Shown here: in pieces, positions 28,374 through 37,198 of the stretch
How positions within the stretch are numbered: position 1 is the stretch's first letter
How the letters are laid out: every line of letters starts with the position of its first letter
NCBI GenBank assembly: GCA_017620015.1
Contig: JAFZRE010000035.1
Span: 49,285-113,284 of the forward strand
DNA from: Bacteroidales bacterium
GTDB taxonomy: Bacteria > Bacteroidota > Bacteroidia > Bacteroidales > ML635J-15
Length of the DNA stretch: 64,000 bases
Direction of reading: 5' to 3'
Translations under genes and position numbers: made by a program
Notes under the pieces: model-generated
What the model saw: only the letters and a program-made list of their open reading frames with translations
Told to the model about the DNA's origin: nothing
The model's database searches: none

Positions 28374-28955
28374 TTATGATTTAATATATTTCTTGATTTC
28401 AGTAATCTTGAACAGATTCATATTTGATGGGGTCTGCATATTATAAATGGCAGGACATATACCACGAGGGAACAATAATGAATATTCTGTATCCATGTCA
28501 ATTGGCTGGCATTTAAATTCAAAATAGTCGTTTACAGCAATCGTCTTTAATGTGTCGCCATCAAATACATACCTGTATAAACATCCCGGTTGGTGGTTAT
28601 AACAATCTATGTGTAAAGGGACTCCTATGACATTATCGTATATAAAAAGAGTGTCGCAGTAAACACCGTTGCAATCGCAATAACAATCATTACCATACAT
28701 ATCATGGTTTGTGCCAATAGCCGTATCATTTTCTACAGATATAACCATCATGTTGCCAAGACAATCACCAAGCAACGCAACTACATGTCCCTTTATGATG
28801 TCGGGATCTTCTTCATTTTGGGGAGATTCTGTTGTGTCTTCTGCTCTTTGCTGTGGTTGCCCTTCGTTCGGGTTTATTGTTTCCCTTTCGCAGCCAATAA
28901 ATGCTATCACCCCCATCATCCCGATAAGTAGCGATAATAAAATTGACTCCTTCAT
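28374..28955 (-). CDS. Cysteine-rich putative lipoprotein
   Basis: This 193-residue protein has a signal peptide ending in the lipobox FIGC (Cys22). A Glu/Gln/Asn/Pro-rich spacer (about 25-50) precedes a compact domain with nine more cysteines, four of them clustered in DCYCDCNGVYC and two in HIDCYNHQPGC. The pattern suggests a disulfide-stabilised extracytoplasmic domain or metal binding; I cannot match it to a named family. It stands between proS and the hypothetical gene, with its own -7 box inside the end of the proS region. Confidence 0.78.
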   Translation of the reverse strand: MKESILLSLLIGMMGVIAFIGCERETINPNEGQPQQRAEDTTESPQNEEDPDIIKGHVVALLGDCLGNMMVISVENDTAIGTNHDMYGNDCYCDCNGVYCDTLFIYDNVIGVPLHIDCYNHQPGCLYRYVFDGDTLKTIAVNDYFEFKCQPIDMDTEYSLLFPRGICPAIYNMQTPSNMNLFKITEIKKYIKS

Positions 28956-28987
28956 AATTAAAATTATGATTTTTTATTAATATGTGG

Positions 28988-28995
28988 CAAATATA
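28988..28995 (-). promoter_or_regulatory. -7 box for the cysteine-rich lipoprotein gene
   Basis: The minus strand reads TATATTTG, 32 bp upstream of the start codon. A minus-strand TTTG at 29019-29022 could be the -33 box, spaced 23 bp away. Confidence 0.5.
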
Positions 28996-29004
28996 AACAT
29001 TGTT

Positions 29005-30477
29005 TTAGTATGCCTTTGCAAACAGCACTCTTCTCTTCGATGGCTTTCCAGAGTAAACGCAAACGCCTTCTTCTTCCTCGGCATCGAGCGGAATGCAACG
29101 GATAGTAGCCTTGGTTTCTTCCTTGATTTTAGCTTCGGTCTCGGCAGTGCCGTCCCAGTGTGCAAGGATGAAGCCCGGAGTTTCCTCGATTACGCGCTTG
29201 AACTCATCCCAAGTGTCAACCTTATAGGTATGTGCAGCCCTATAGTCGTATGCCTTCTTGTAGATGTTCTTCTGGATGTCCTCGAGCAAGTTCTTTATGT
29301 GATCGATAATGCCATCATCAGCAACATTTTCCTTGGTGAGAGTATCGCGGCGGGCAACTTCCCAAGTGTGGTTTTCGTAGTCGTTAGGACCGATTGCGAG
29401 ACGTACAGGAACACCCTTCATTTCCCACTCTGCAAACTTGAATCCCGGACGCTGGGTGTCGCGGTCGTCGTACTTGTAGCTTATGCCGGCAGCCTTCAGT
29501 TTTGCGCAAAGTTCGTTCACGCGTTCCGAAATCATTGCAAGCTGTTCGTCAGTCTTGTAAATAGGAACGATAACAACCTGAATAGGAGCCAGATGTGGCG
29601 GCAAAACAAGACCATTGTCATCCGAATGAGCCATAATGAGAGCACCCATCAGTCGGGTAGAAACGCCCCACGAAGTTGCCCATACATATTCTGGCTTGTT
29701 TTCCTTGTTAAGGAAGGTAACGTCAAATGCCTTTGCGAAATTCTGTGCAAGGAAGTGCGAAGTACCTGCCTGCAATGCCTTTCCGTCCTGCATAAGTGCC
29801 TCGATGCAGAAAGTTTCCTCGGCACCGGCAAAACGCTCGCTGTCGGTCTTGCGACCTATCACAACGGGAACGCCAAGGTAATTTTCAACGAAATCGGCAT
29901 ATACGTGAACCATCTTGTCGGCTTCTTCCATTGCCTCCTCCTTGGTTGCGTGTGCGGTATGACCTTCCTGCCACAAGAATTCGGCAGTACGCAGGAACAG
30001 ACGTGTACGCATTTCCCAACGAACTACATTTGCCCACTGGTTTACAAGGATAGGCAGGTCGCGGTACGACTTAACCCAGTTGCGGTAGGTGTTCCAAATG
30101 ATGGTTTCGGAAGTCGGACGGACAATGAGTTCCTCCTCGAGCTTTGCCTCGGGGTCAACTTCAACAGCAGTCTTGTCGGCATTGGTGCGCAGACGGTAAT
30201 GAGTAACAACTGCACATTCCTTTGCAAAACCTTCAACATGGTCGGCTTCGCGGCTGAAAAACGACTTCGGAATAAACAGCGGGAAATATGCATTTGTGTG
30301 ACCAGTTTCCTTGAACATTTTGTCAAGAATGTCGTGCATTTTTTCCCATATCGAATAACCGTAAGGCTTGATAACCATACATCCTCTAACTGCGGACTGT
30401 TCCGCCAAATCTGCCTGAACAACAAGCTCGTTGTACCACTGAGAATAATTCTCCGATCTCTTTGTCAACTTTGCCAT
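29005..30477 (-). CDS. proS: Prolyl-tRNA synthetase (short, eukaryote/archaeon-like form)
   Basis: ProRS charges tRNA-Pro with proline. The 490-residue protein is the short class II form without the bacterial INS editing insertion, as in Bacteroidetes, archaea and eukaryotes. Motif 2 is seen in [20 protein letters not shown], motif 3 near the [20 protein letters not shown] segment, and the anticodon-binding domain in [13 protein letters not shown] onwards. The C-terminal zinc-domain-like region ends in a single tyrosine (AKAY). A 502-residue open frame lies antisense to it but is a shadow. Confidence 0.97.
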   Translation of the reverse strand: MAKLTKRSENYSQWYNELVVQADLAEQSAVRGCMVIKPYGYSIWEKMHDILDKMFKETGHTNAYFPLFIPKSFFSREADHVEGFAKECAVVTHYRLRTNADKTAVEVDPEAKLEEELIVRPTSETIIWNTYRNWVKSYRDLPILVNQWANVVRWEMRTRLFLRTAEFLWQEGHTAHATKEEAMEEADKMVHVYADFVENYLGVPVVIGRKTDSERFAGAEETFCIEALMQDGKALQAGTSHFLAQNFAKAFDVTFLNKENKPEYVWATSWGVSTRLMGALIMAHSDDNGLVLPPHLAPIQVVIVPIYKTDEQLAMISERVNELCAKLKAAGISYKYDDRDTQRPGFKFAEWEMKGVPVRLAIGPNDYENHTWEVARRDTLTKENVADDGIIDHIKNLLEDIQKNIYKKAYDYRAAHTYKVDTWDEFKRVIEETPGFILAHWDGTAETEAKIKEETKATIRCIPLDAEEEEGVCVYSGKPSKRRVLFAKAY

Positions 30478-30528
30478 TTTATCTTGGTATAAAATTTGTT
30501 ATAGCGTTAATTGAATTAAAAAAAGTAT

Positions 30529-30550
30529 TATTTTTGAAGTTACAAAATTA
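30529..30550. promoter_or_regulatory. Divergent -7 boxes between proS and the Ser-rich lipoprotein gene
   Basis: TATTTTTG on the plus strand (30529-30536) and TAATTTTG on the minus strand (30543-30550) both fit TAnnTTTG and are only 6 bp apart. The predicted start sites would lie inside each other's promoter, so the two transcripts may interfere. -33 boxes are not clear for either. Confidence 0.45.
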
Positions 30551-30566
30551 GCAAAAATTTTTCACT

Positions 30567-32210
30567 ATGAAACATTTGTTTTACATATTGACCCTAGTGC
30601 TCATCACCCTAGCATCTTGCGATACAAGTCTTTATACCACAAAGATTTACGATGATGCATACTATGCAAAAAGCAAGGAAGAGGTGATTCCTACTAAGAC
30701 TATAACCGTCGATAACGAAAGCAACGCAGAAGCTCCGAAAGGAGAATATAATGCCGACGATGGCTACTATCACAACGATGATGGTACGGTTACATACTAT
30801 TCAGACGAATATTATGATTCGAATGATAATTACAGTGGCAATAGTTATGGCGGTAGCGATGGCTACTACGATGGCAATGGAAATTACATCGAGAACAACT
30901 ATTACTACATAGGCGACGACTACTATTACACTTCGCATTTCCGCAGGTTCGGTACCTACTACACGCCTGTGTACTACTACGACCCATATTGGGATCCGTG
31001 GTACACCCCATACTATTCGTATAGCTACTACTACGACCCGTACTTCTATTCGTGGTACTACTCGCCATATTACTACACTCCATATTATCATCATCACTAT
31101 GGATATTACAGCCACTACTACGGATGGGGATGGAACGATTACGGATACTGGCACAATCACCACAATCATCATGGTCACAACCATGGTCATGGCAACGGAC
31201 ATGGACCAAACGACGACAACGTTTTCGATTCCAACTACTATGGACATCGCGGTTCGATGGGTGGATTTGGTAGTGGAGCTGGAAGTGCACGAATTGTTAA
31301 TAATGCCAGCAACGGTGACAATGGCTCGAGCACAAGCAAAAATCCTACAGTACCTGTAAGTGCAGGTCGAACTTTAAACAATTCGGCATCTGCCACTATG
31401 ATTAATTCCGATGGAATTTCATCGGGCAACGGTAACTCTGGCAGGGTGGTTAATGACAACAGCAATGTCAATGTTAGCGGTACTGCCGTAAGGGAAAATA
31501 CAATTAATTCATCTACAGCAACAAAGGAACCTGCAAATAATAGGGACAATGGCGGAGTCAACTCGTCATCGGACAGCAGGGTAAACAACGGTTCAGCAGA
31601 AAGGAAAGAACCAGCAAACGCAAGCAGTTCTGCTTCGAGCAGAGAGAATTATGGTTCGAATGCAAGCAAGGAGCCGACTAATAACAGTAATTCGGGCAGC
31701 CGCGTAAACTCGTCGAGCAGCAACCGTAGCTACAACAAGCCTAGCAGTTCGAGTTCGAGCAGCTACAACTCATCGTCAAGACCTTCAAGCAGCAGTTCGT
31801 CGTCGAGGACATCGAGCAGTAGTTCAAGTAGTTCTGCATCAAAACCGTCGAGCAGCAGCTCAAGTAGCTCTAGCAGTTCTAGGTCGTACAACAGCAGTTC
31901 GTCAAGTTCGAGCAAACCTTCGTCAAGCAGTAGTTCTAGCGGTTATAATTCATCTTCAAGACCATCATCGAGCAGCAGTTCAAGCAGCTCAAGGTCGTAC
32001 AACAGCAGTTCGTCGAGTTCGAGCAGCAGACCGTCATCAAGCGGTAGCTACAACTCGTCAAGCAGTTCGAGCAGAAGTTATTCGCCGTCATCAAGCAGTT
32101 CGCATTCTAGCAGCAGCTACAGTGGCAGTTCACACTCAAGTTCGTCTCATAGTTCAAGTTCATCGCATTCGAGCAGTTCATCATCACATTCAAGTTCAGG
32201 AAGGAGATAA
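30567..32210 (+). CDS. Low-complexity Tyr/His/Ser-rich lipoprotein
   Basis: This 547-residue protein has a signal peptide with lipobox LASC (Cys18). Three biased regions follow: a Tyr/Asp/Asn-rich part (about 35-190, with repeated YY and YDPYW), a His/Gly/Asn-rich stretch (about 174-213, alternating HH and HG pairs) that could bind metal ions, and, after a Ser/Asn/Gly transition, a serine-dominated tail (about 380-547) with short SRSYNSSSS and SRPSSSS blocks. It is probably a cell-surface or periplasmic lipoprotein; glycosylation of the serines is conceivable but not shown. It is 3 bp upstream of an OmpP1-like porin gene, so the two should be cotranscribed. No function is recognised. Confidence 0.8.
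   Translation: MKHLFYILTLVLITLASCDTSLYTTKIYDDAYYAKSKEEVIPTKTITVDNESNAEAPKGEYNADDGYYHNDDGTVTYYSDEYYDSNDNYSGNSYGGSDGYYDGNGNYIENNYYYIGDDYYYTSHFRRFGTYYTPVYYYDPYWDPWYTPYYSYSYYYDPYFYSWYYSPYYYTPYYHHHYGYYSHYYGWGWNDYGYWHNHHNHHGHNHGHGNGHGPNDDNVFDSNYYGHRGSMGGFGSGAGSARIVNNASNGDNGSSTSKNPTVPVSAGRTLNNSASATMINSDGISSGNGNSGRVVNDNSNVNVSGTAVRENTINSSTATKEPANNRDNGGVNSSSDSRVNNGSAERKEPANASSSASSRENYGSNASKEPTNNSNSGSRVNSSSSNRSYNKPSSSSSSSYNSSSRPSSSSSSSRTSSSSSSSSASKPSSSSSSSSSSSRSYNSSSSSSSKPSSSSSSSGYNSSSRPSSSSSSSSSRSYNSSSSSSSSRPSSSGSYNSSSSSSRSYSPSSSSSHSSSSYSGSSHSSSSHSSSSSHSSSSSSHSSSGRR
31881..32025 (+). repeat. DNA-level direct repeat in the serine-rich tail
   Basis: A 34-bp block beginning aggtcgtacaacagcagttc occurs at 31881-31914 and 31992-32025, 111 bp (37 codons) apart, with one mismatch. 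Surrounding agc/agt/tcg runs are also near-repetitive, so the tail could change length by slippage or recombination. Confidence 0.7.
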
Positions 32211-32213
32211 GTC

Positions 32214-33695
32214 ATGAAAAGGTTAGTATTTAGCATATTTGCAATATTGCTGTGTGCAGCGGCAATCGCACAGAGTGAATCGGACGCGTTAAGGTATTCT
32301 TTCTATATGCCAAGCGGTACTGCACGTGCCAACGGAATGGCAGGCTCGTTCGGAGCATTGGGAGCCGACCCGTCGGTAATTGGATTCAACCCAGCTAGCA
32401 TGGGTGTTTACAAGTCAACACAGATTTCGTTTTCGCCAAGTTTCAAGATTAACAACACCGAATCGTCGTATCTTGGAAGTAAGAACCGCGATTTCAGTGC
32501 AAATTATTTTGACATTAATGAAGCATCGTTCGTGCAGGCTATCGAGCGCAAGCACGACAATGTAGGGCTTACCTATTTCATCTGGGGATTTTCCTACAAC
32601 AAGCTCAACAAATTTTCTGAAAATATCAGCATCAACGGTATAAACGACCACGGTTCGCTTACCGATTGGTTTGCTGCTAGGGCAAACGGCATAAGTTATC
32701 CGACTCTTGGCGACAACGATCCGTTCTACAGCCATCTGGCTTGGGAAACCTATCTTATCGACCCTGCATCTTCTTCGGTTGACGACCAGTATGTAAGTGC
32801 ATACGACAGTTATGGCGAAAAGCAGAGCCAGAGGATTACCAAGAAAGGTTCGCTTGGCGAATACAATATTGCCATTGCATTCAACTTCATGCATAAGATA
32901 TATGTTGGTGCCGACCTTGGCATACAGACTGTAAGCTACAAGCAGCAAATAATTTCGTACGAGAACCGCGAAGGCGCGACATCGGGTCCTACGGTCTTTA
33001 CCTTCAACGATTATGTGCATTCGTCGGGTAGCGGTGTAAACTTCAAGCTCGGTATATTGTACCAGCCAATCGACCAGTTGAGGTTCGGTGCGGCAATACA
33101 TACGCCTACTTCCATTAGCATGAGGGACAGATACTCAACATCTTGCAATATGCAGGGATGGATTCCGAGGGCTGATGCAACGCTGGCCGATTCATCGGCA
33201 TCATGCGATTCTCCCGAAGGTAAGTTCGAGTACAATATTCTCTCGCCGTTCAGGGCAAATGCAAGCATCTGCTACATACCCAACGAGCACCTTCTTATCA
33301 ATCTCGATTACGACCTTGCAAACTACAATTCGATTAAGATGAGAAGCGACGAATATGATTTTGCTCCCGAAACTCAGAACATAATAAACAACTACAAGGT
33401 TGGTCATAGCGTGAAGTTAGGCGCAGAATATAGGCTTGGCGTACTCAACATGCGATTTGGAGGTGCATATTACACAAGCCCCTACAAGAGTTCGTCGCCA
33501 AACAGCAGTTCCGATACTTGGCTAGTTAGCGCAGGTCTTGGCTTCCGCACCAACTTCTTCTTCTTCGACATTGCATATTCCTATTTGGCAAACTCGTATG
33601 TATATTATATGTACGAAGGCCTTGTTTCGAGCGACCCGAGCAAGATAGACTTTACTCGCCATCAGATATCGTTTACCATCGGTTGCAAGTTCTAA
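32214..33695 (+). CDS. OmpP1/FadL-family outer-membrane protein
   Basis: This 493-residue beta-barrel protein has a signal peptide (about 1-19, cut after AIAQ). The family N-terminus is SGTARANGMAGSFGALGADP followed by GFNPASMGVYKS, typical of Bacteroidetes OmpP1/FadL-type transporters, which move hydrophobic compounds across the outer membrane in characterised members. Alternating amphipathic strands continue to the C-terminal TIGCKF with a terminal phenylalanine, the usual outer-membrane assembly signal. It follows the low-complexity lipoprotein gene by 3 bp and ends at a terminator. Substrate cannot be told from sequence. Confidence 0.88.
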   Translation: MKRLVFSIFAILLCAAAIAQSESDALRYSFYMPSGTARANGMAGSFGALGADPSVIGFNPASMGVYKSTQISFSPSFKINNTESSYLGSKNRDFSANYFDINEASFVQAIERKHDNVGLTYFIWGFSYNKLNKFSENISINGINDHGSLTDWFAARANGISYPTLGDNDPFYSHLAWETYLIDPASSSVDDQYVSAYDSYGEKQSQRITKKGSLGEYNIAIAFNFMHKIYVGADLGIQTVSYKQQIISYENREGATSGPTVFTFNDYVHSSGSGVNFKLGILYQPIDQLRFGAAIHTPTSISMRDRYSTSCNMQGWIPRADATLADSSASCDSPEGKFEYNILSPFRANASICYIPNEHLLINLDYDLANYNSIKMRSDEYDFAPETQNIINNYKVGHSVKLGAEYRLGVLNMRFGGAYYTSPYKSSSPNSSSDTWLVSAGLGFRTNFFFFDIAYSYLANSYVYYMYEGLVSSDPSKIDFTRHQISFTIGCKF

Positions 33696-33713
33696 TACAG
33701 GATTAAGAATACT

Positions 33714-33746
33714 AAAAAATGGCGGCGGTTACGTCGCCTTTTTTTT
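33714..33746 (+). terminator. Rho-independent terminator after the OmpP1-like gene
   Basis: A GC-rich stem (33721-33726 with 33733-33738, one G-U pair) is extended by an A/T tract on each side and followed by eight T residues. It lies 19 bp after the stop codon and separates the lipoprotein/porin unit from tamL. Confidence 0.85.
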
Positions 33747-33771
33747 GATGTATAGCAATATTTTTTTTGTG

Positions 33772-33779
33772 TATCTTTG
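33772..33779 (+). promoter_or_regulatory. -7 box upstream of the TamL-like gene
   Basis: TATCTTTG fits TAnnTTTG and ends 9 bp before the ATG at 33789, so the mRNA would be almost leaderless. A TTTG at 33744-33747 overlaps the terminator's T-tract, 24 bp upstream. Confidence 0.55.
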
Positions 33780-33788
33780 CGCATCTTA

Positions 33789-36134
33789 ATGAATTGCAAG
33801 GTCAACATATCATATACCTATTATATATTGGTATTGCTGTTAGTTTCGGCAGTAATATTTTCTTCGTGCCGTTCTACGAAGTTTGTGGGCGAAGACGAAT
33901 ATCTGCTTGTCAAGAACAAGGTCGTTTGTGACAACAAAAACGTTAACAAGAGCGACTTGGATTTAGCCCTAAGCCAAAAAAGCAACAAAAAGATTCTCGG
34001 ATTTATTCCTTTCAATCTTTATGTATATAATTTCATGAAGAGCGGAAAGGAGCGCAAGTGGAAGGAGAAACTGGCAAATTCGATAGGAGAGGCACCCGTC
34101 ATATATGCAGCCGAGGCTCAAAGCAAGAGCATTGAGAATATCAACGCCTATATGGCAAGCCAGTCGTATTACCGGTCATCGGTAAGTGTTAGCGAGCATT
34201 TCTCTAATAGGAAAAAGGCAAAAGTAAAATATGTTGTCACATCGGGTCCTTCGTACAAGATATCGTCGTTGAAATACGACATTGGAAACGAGGAGATTAA
34301 GGAATTGTTCTTCCAAGATACCATTAATTCGCTCATAAAGGTTGGACATAGTTTCAATACCGACACCTTGAAGGCGGAAAGGGAACGTGTGGCAAGGTAT
34401 TTCAAGAGTCAGGGCTATTTCTACTTTTCGATTAACAATGTGCGTTTCTTTGCCGATACGCTTCAGGAGGATTTGACTGTAAAGCTTACTATGCTGATTC
34501 GCAAGTCGGATGAGGATTCGGACGATGCCTTCCAGAGCCAGACCATAAGGTCGGTAAATATATTTACCAATTACAATTTTGACAATAAGAGTGATACTTC
34601 GGGGCAGAATACCAATATGTTTGTCAAGGATGGTATAAAGTTCACTTACGACAAGAAAATGCGCCACCGCACCTCGGTATTTATGCAGTCGTGTTTTTTC
34701 AAGCCTGGCGACAAGTACAGCATCCGCAACGTGGAGGATACCTACAGCCATCTCTCAAGCCTAAAACAGTTTCGCCTGATAAATATAAAGCTTACGCCGC
34801 CGAGCGTTGAGGAGGTACATCTTGAGAGCATAAGCAAGCAGTTCCTCGACGTAAACATATACCTTGCGCCTATGAAGCGTCAGTCGTTCAACGTAGAGCT
34901 CGAAGGAAGCAACACATCGGGAAACATCGGTATGGCAGGTGTGCTTTCGTACAGAAATAGAAATATTTTCCGTGGGGCGCAGATTTTTTCTGCAAAGGCA
35001 AACATTTCGTTCCAGACTTCGGCGTTGCTTGATACTGTAACAAATGAAGAAATTAAGTCCAAGTTTTTCAACACATTGGAATATGGAGGAGAAATAAAAC
35101 TTACTTTTCCAAAATTGTTGTTGCCGTTCTTCAATAATTTTGAGTTCATCAAGCGTCACGACCCGAAAACACAGTTGAGCCTTTCGTACAACTACCAGAA
35201 CCGACCCGACTACACGCGTACAATCGCCAATATAAACTTCGGATATAGTTGGATTGGATATAGGAACAAAAACATTACCCATTATATCAACCCAATCGAA
35301 CTCTACTGGGTAAAAATCTTGGATTTCAGCGAAGATTTCAGACGAAGGATACAGAACCTTTACATAAAATACTCGTACGAAGACCAGTTCCTGTGGGTTT
35401 TCAGTTACGATATGGTTTTCAATAACCAGAATGTGAATGTAAAGCGCAATTTCACGTATTTCTGGATGAACCTTGAGACATGTGGTAATCTTCTTGATGG
35501 AATATATCTGGCATCGGGCAAACAACGAGATTCTGACTCATACAAGTTTCTTGGAGTGGAGTTTGCGCAGTATGTGAAGGCGGATTTCGACTATAGGTTT
35601 TATAACATTATCAATGGCAAAAACAGTCTGGTGTATCGTGCATTTTTCGGAATTGGTCTGGCATACGGCAATTCGACACAGGGTTTGCCGTTTGTCAAGA
35701 GGTATTTCATTGGTGGTGCCAACGACATCAGGGCTTGGCAGGTAAGGACTATTGGTCCGGGGTCATATTCGAATACGCACCGCAACTACGACCAGATTGC
35801 CGATATGAAGCTGATGTTCAACATAGAATATCGTTTCACAATGGTATCGTTCCTGCAGGGTGCGCTTTTTGTTGATGCCGGCAATATCTGGGCAATCGAC
35901 AAGGCCGACAACCGTGCCGGTGCATTGTTTAGGTTCAGTGAATTTTACAAGCAGATTGCGGTGGGAACTGGCTTTGGTTTGCGTTTCGACCTTAAATTCC
36001 TTGTTTTGCGTTTCGACATAGGTATTCCTGTTTACAATCCGTCTATCAGCGATGATCCGCAATGGTTCGAATCGTTTAGACCGTTCAAGGTCAATAAGTT
36101 CACGTTGAATTTTGGTATCGGGTATCCGTTCTAG
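33789..36134 (+). CDS. TamL-like outer-membrane assembly lipoprotein (BamA/TamA superfamily)
   Basis: This 781-residue Omp85-superfamily protein carries a lipoprotein signal (lipobox FSSC, Cys27 from the chosen ATG), the feature that separates Bacteroidetes TamL from TamA. Periplasmic POTRA-type domains span about 30-370 (YRSSVSVSEHFSN, YKISSLKYDIG, VARYFKSQGYFYFSINNV). The C-terminal barrel (about 370-781) has the conserved GGANDIRAWQVRTIGPGSY segment and ends in GIGYPF with terminal phenylalanine. I prefer the ATG at 33789 over a TTG at 33777 because it leaves a normal signal peptide. TamL works with TamB in outer-membrane assembly in characterised systems; no tamB lies next to it here. Confidence 0.88.
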   Translation: MNCKVNISYTYYILVLLLVSAVIFSSCRSTKFVGEDEYLLVKNKVVCDNKNVNKSDLDLALSQKSNKKILGFIPFNLYVYNFMKSGKERKWKEKLANSIGEAPVIYAAEAQSKSIENINAYMASQSYYRSSVSVSEHFSNRKKAKVKYVVTSGPSYKISSLKYDIGNEEIKELFFQDTINSLIKVGHSFNTDTLKAERERVARYFKSQGYFYFSINNVRFFADTLQEDLTVKLTMLIRKSDEDSDDAFQSQTIRSVNIFTNYNFDNKSDTSGQNTNMFVKDGIKFTYDKKMRHRTSVFMQSCFFKPGDKYSIRNVEDTYSHLSSLKQFRLINIKLTPPSVEEVHLESISKQFLDVNIYLAPMKRQSFNVELEGSNTSGNIGMAGVLSYRNRNIFRGAQIFSAKANISFQTSALLDTVTNEEIKSKFFNTLEYGGEIKLTFPKLLLPFFNNFEFIKRHDPKTQLSLSYNYQNRPDYTRTIANINFGYSWIGYRNKNITHYINPIELYWVKILDFSEDFRRRIQNLYIKYSYEDQFLWVFSYDMVFNNQNVNVKRNFTYFWMNLETCGNLLDGIYLASGKQRDSDSYKFLGVEFAQYVKADFDYRFYNIINGKNSLVYRAFFGIGLAYGNSTQGLPFVKRYFIGGANDIRAWQVRTIGPGSYSNTHRNYDQIADMKLMFNIEYRFTMVSFLQGALFVDAGNIWAIDKADNRAGALFRFSEFYKQIAVGTGFGLRFDLKFLVLRFDIGIPVYNPSISDDPQWFESFRPFKVNKFTLNFGIGYPF

Positions 36135-36406
36135 GGGCTGCAGCAGTTTCAATGGCTTCACCGTTTGAATGGCTGACGCCGTTTCTAATTGTTTCTAAGT
36201 TTTGGTCACTGAGCTTCGCTTGCTGAGCTTGTCGAAGTATCGAAGTGCTAATTGTTTGATGTTGTTTGAATTTGTCTTTTAGCCTTTTCGCCTTCAAGCC
36301 TTTCAGCCTTTTCGCCTTTTCGCCCGTTTGCATCTTGTCAGCAAAATCGTAAATCGTCATTCGTAAATCGTAAATAAAATTGTATTTTTGCAAAAAAAAT
36401 AATTGT
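36135..36406. other. Intergenic stretch of short degenerate repeats
   Basis: These 272 bp hold no gene. They carry GTTTCTAa words, a P-like palindromic word (CACTGAGCTTCG ... CTTGTCGAAG, 36207-36247), a tract of AGCCTTTTCGCCTT variants (about 36281-36325) and three copies of TCGTAAATCG-like sequence (about 36347-36372). The etfB -7 box lies at the end. Confidence 0.7.
36383..36390 (+). promoter_or_regulatory. -7 box upstream of etfB
   Basis: TATTTTTG fits TAnnTTTG, 16 bp before the etfB ATG; the leader would be about ten bases. No convincing -33 box. Confidence 0.5.
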
Positions 36407-37198
36407 ATGAATATAGCAGTTTGCGTAAAGCCGGTTCCCGATTCAAAGTATTACGACCAGATAAAGATTGACCTGGTAACAAAGACGTGGGACCGTTCTG
36501 GAATCCCTACGGTAATAAGCGATTTGGACAAGCACGCCCTCGAGGCGGCAATATCGTTGAAGGAAAAGCACGGTGGAAAGGTTGCCGTGTTTACAATGGC
36601 TCCTCCGACTATGAAGGACACGATTCTTCAGGCTTTGGGTATGGGTGCCGATGAGGCTTATCTTATAAGCGACCGTGCATTCGCAGGTTCCGATACGCTT
36701 GCAACATCGAACATACTTGCAGCTGCAATCCGTAAGGCTGGCGATTTCGACCTTGTAGTTACTGGCAACGAAAGCGACGACGGTAGTACGGCACAGGTTT
36801 CCGCACAACTTGGCGAATGGCTTGGAATGCCACATGTTATGAATGTTACAAGACTGGAAAGCGACGGTAGCATTATTGCTGTCACTGCAAAGCAGGACGG
36901 CGGTAGCATCGACTACGAAATCGGGCTTCCTGCCGTAATCGGTGTAACGCGCAAAGTGAACAAGCCGCGTCTGGTTAACATAATGGGAATTTTGAAGGCC
37001 AAGCAGAAACCTTTCAATGTGTTTTCTGCAAACGACATAGAACCCGACCCGAATTTCGTCGGTCTGAAAGGTTCGCCAACTCAGCCGGGAGGAATTGCTT
37101 CGCCGGAGATGGGTCGTAAGTCGGAACTTATCGAAGGTACTCCCGAGGAGATTGCAAAGCGTATTGTTGATGAACTTTACAAAGCAGGAATAAAGTAA
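36407..37198 (+). CDS. etfB: Electron transfer flavoprotein beta subunit
   Basis: EtfB forms a soluble heterodimer with EtfA and carries electrons from acyl-CoA dehydrogenases or related flavoenzymes. I start at the ATG at 36407 because MNIAVCVKPVPDSK is the standard N-terminus; a TTG 27 bp upstream would overlap the promoter. The protein is 263 residues. The AMP/nucleotide-binding domain is recognisable in LEAAISLKEKHGGKV, MGADEAYLISD, and VVTGNESDDGSTAQVSAQL. Whether the dimer bifurcates electrons cannot be decided from this subunit alone. The stop shares one base with the etfA start. Confidence 0.95.
   Translation: MNIAVCVKPVPDSKYYDQIKIDLVTKTWDRSGIPTVISDLDKHALEAAISLKEKHGGKVAVFTMAPPTMKDTILQALGMGADEAYLISDRAFAGSDTLATSNILAAAIRKAGDFDLVVTGNESDDGSTAQVSAQLGEWLGMPHVMNVTRLESDGSIIAVTAKQDGGSIDYEIGLPAVIGVTRKVNKPRLVNIMGILKAKQKPFNVFSANDIEPDPNFVGLKGSPTQPGGIASPEMGRKSELIEGTPEEIAKRIVDELYKAGIK

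Noticed and set aside
28984..30492. A 502-codon open frame on the plus strand opposite proS
   Set aside because: It is antisense to a complete, well-conserved prolyl-tRNA synthetase and shows no protein family pattern; codon bias on the proS strand leaves the opposite frame open.
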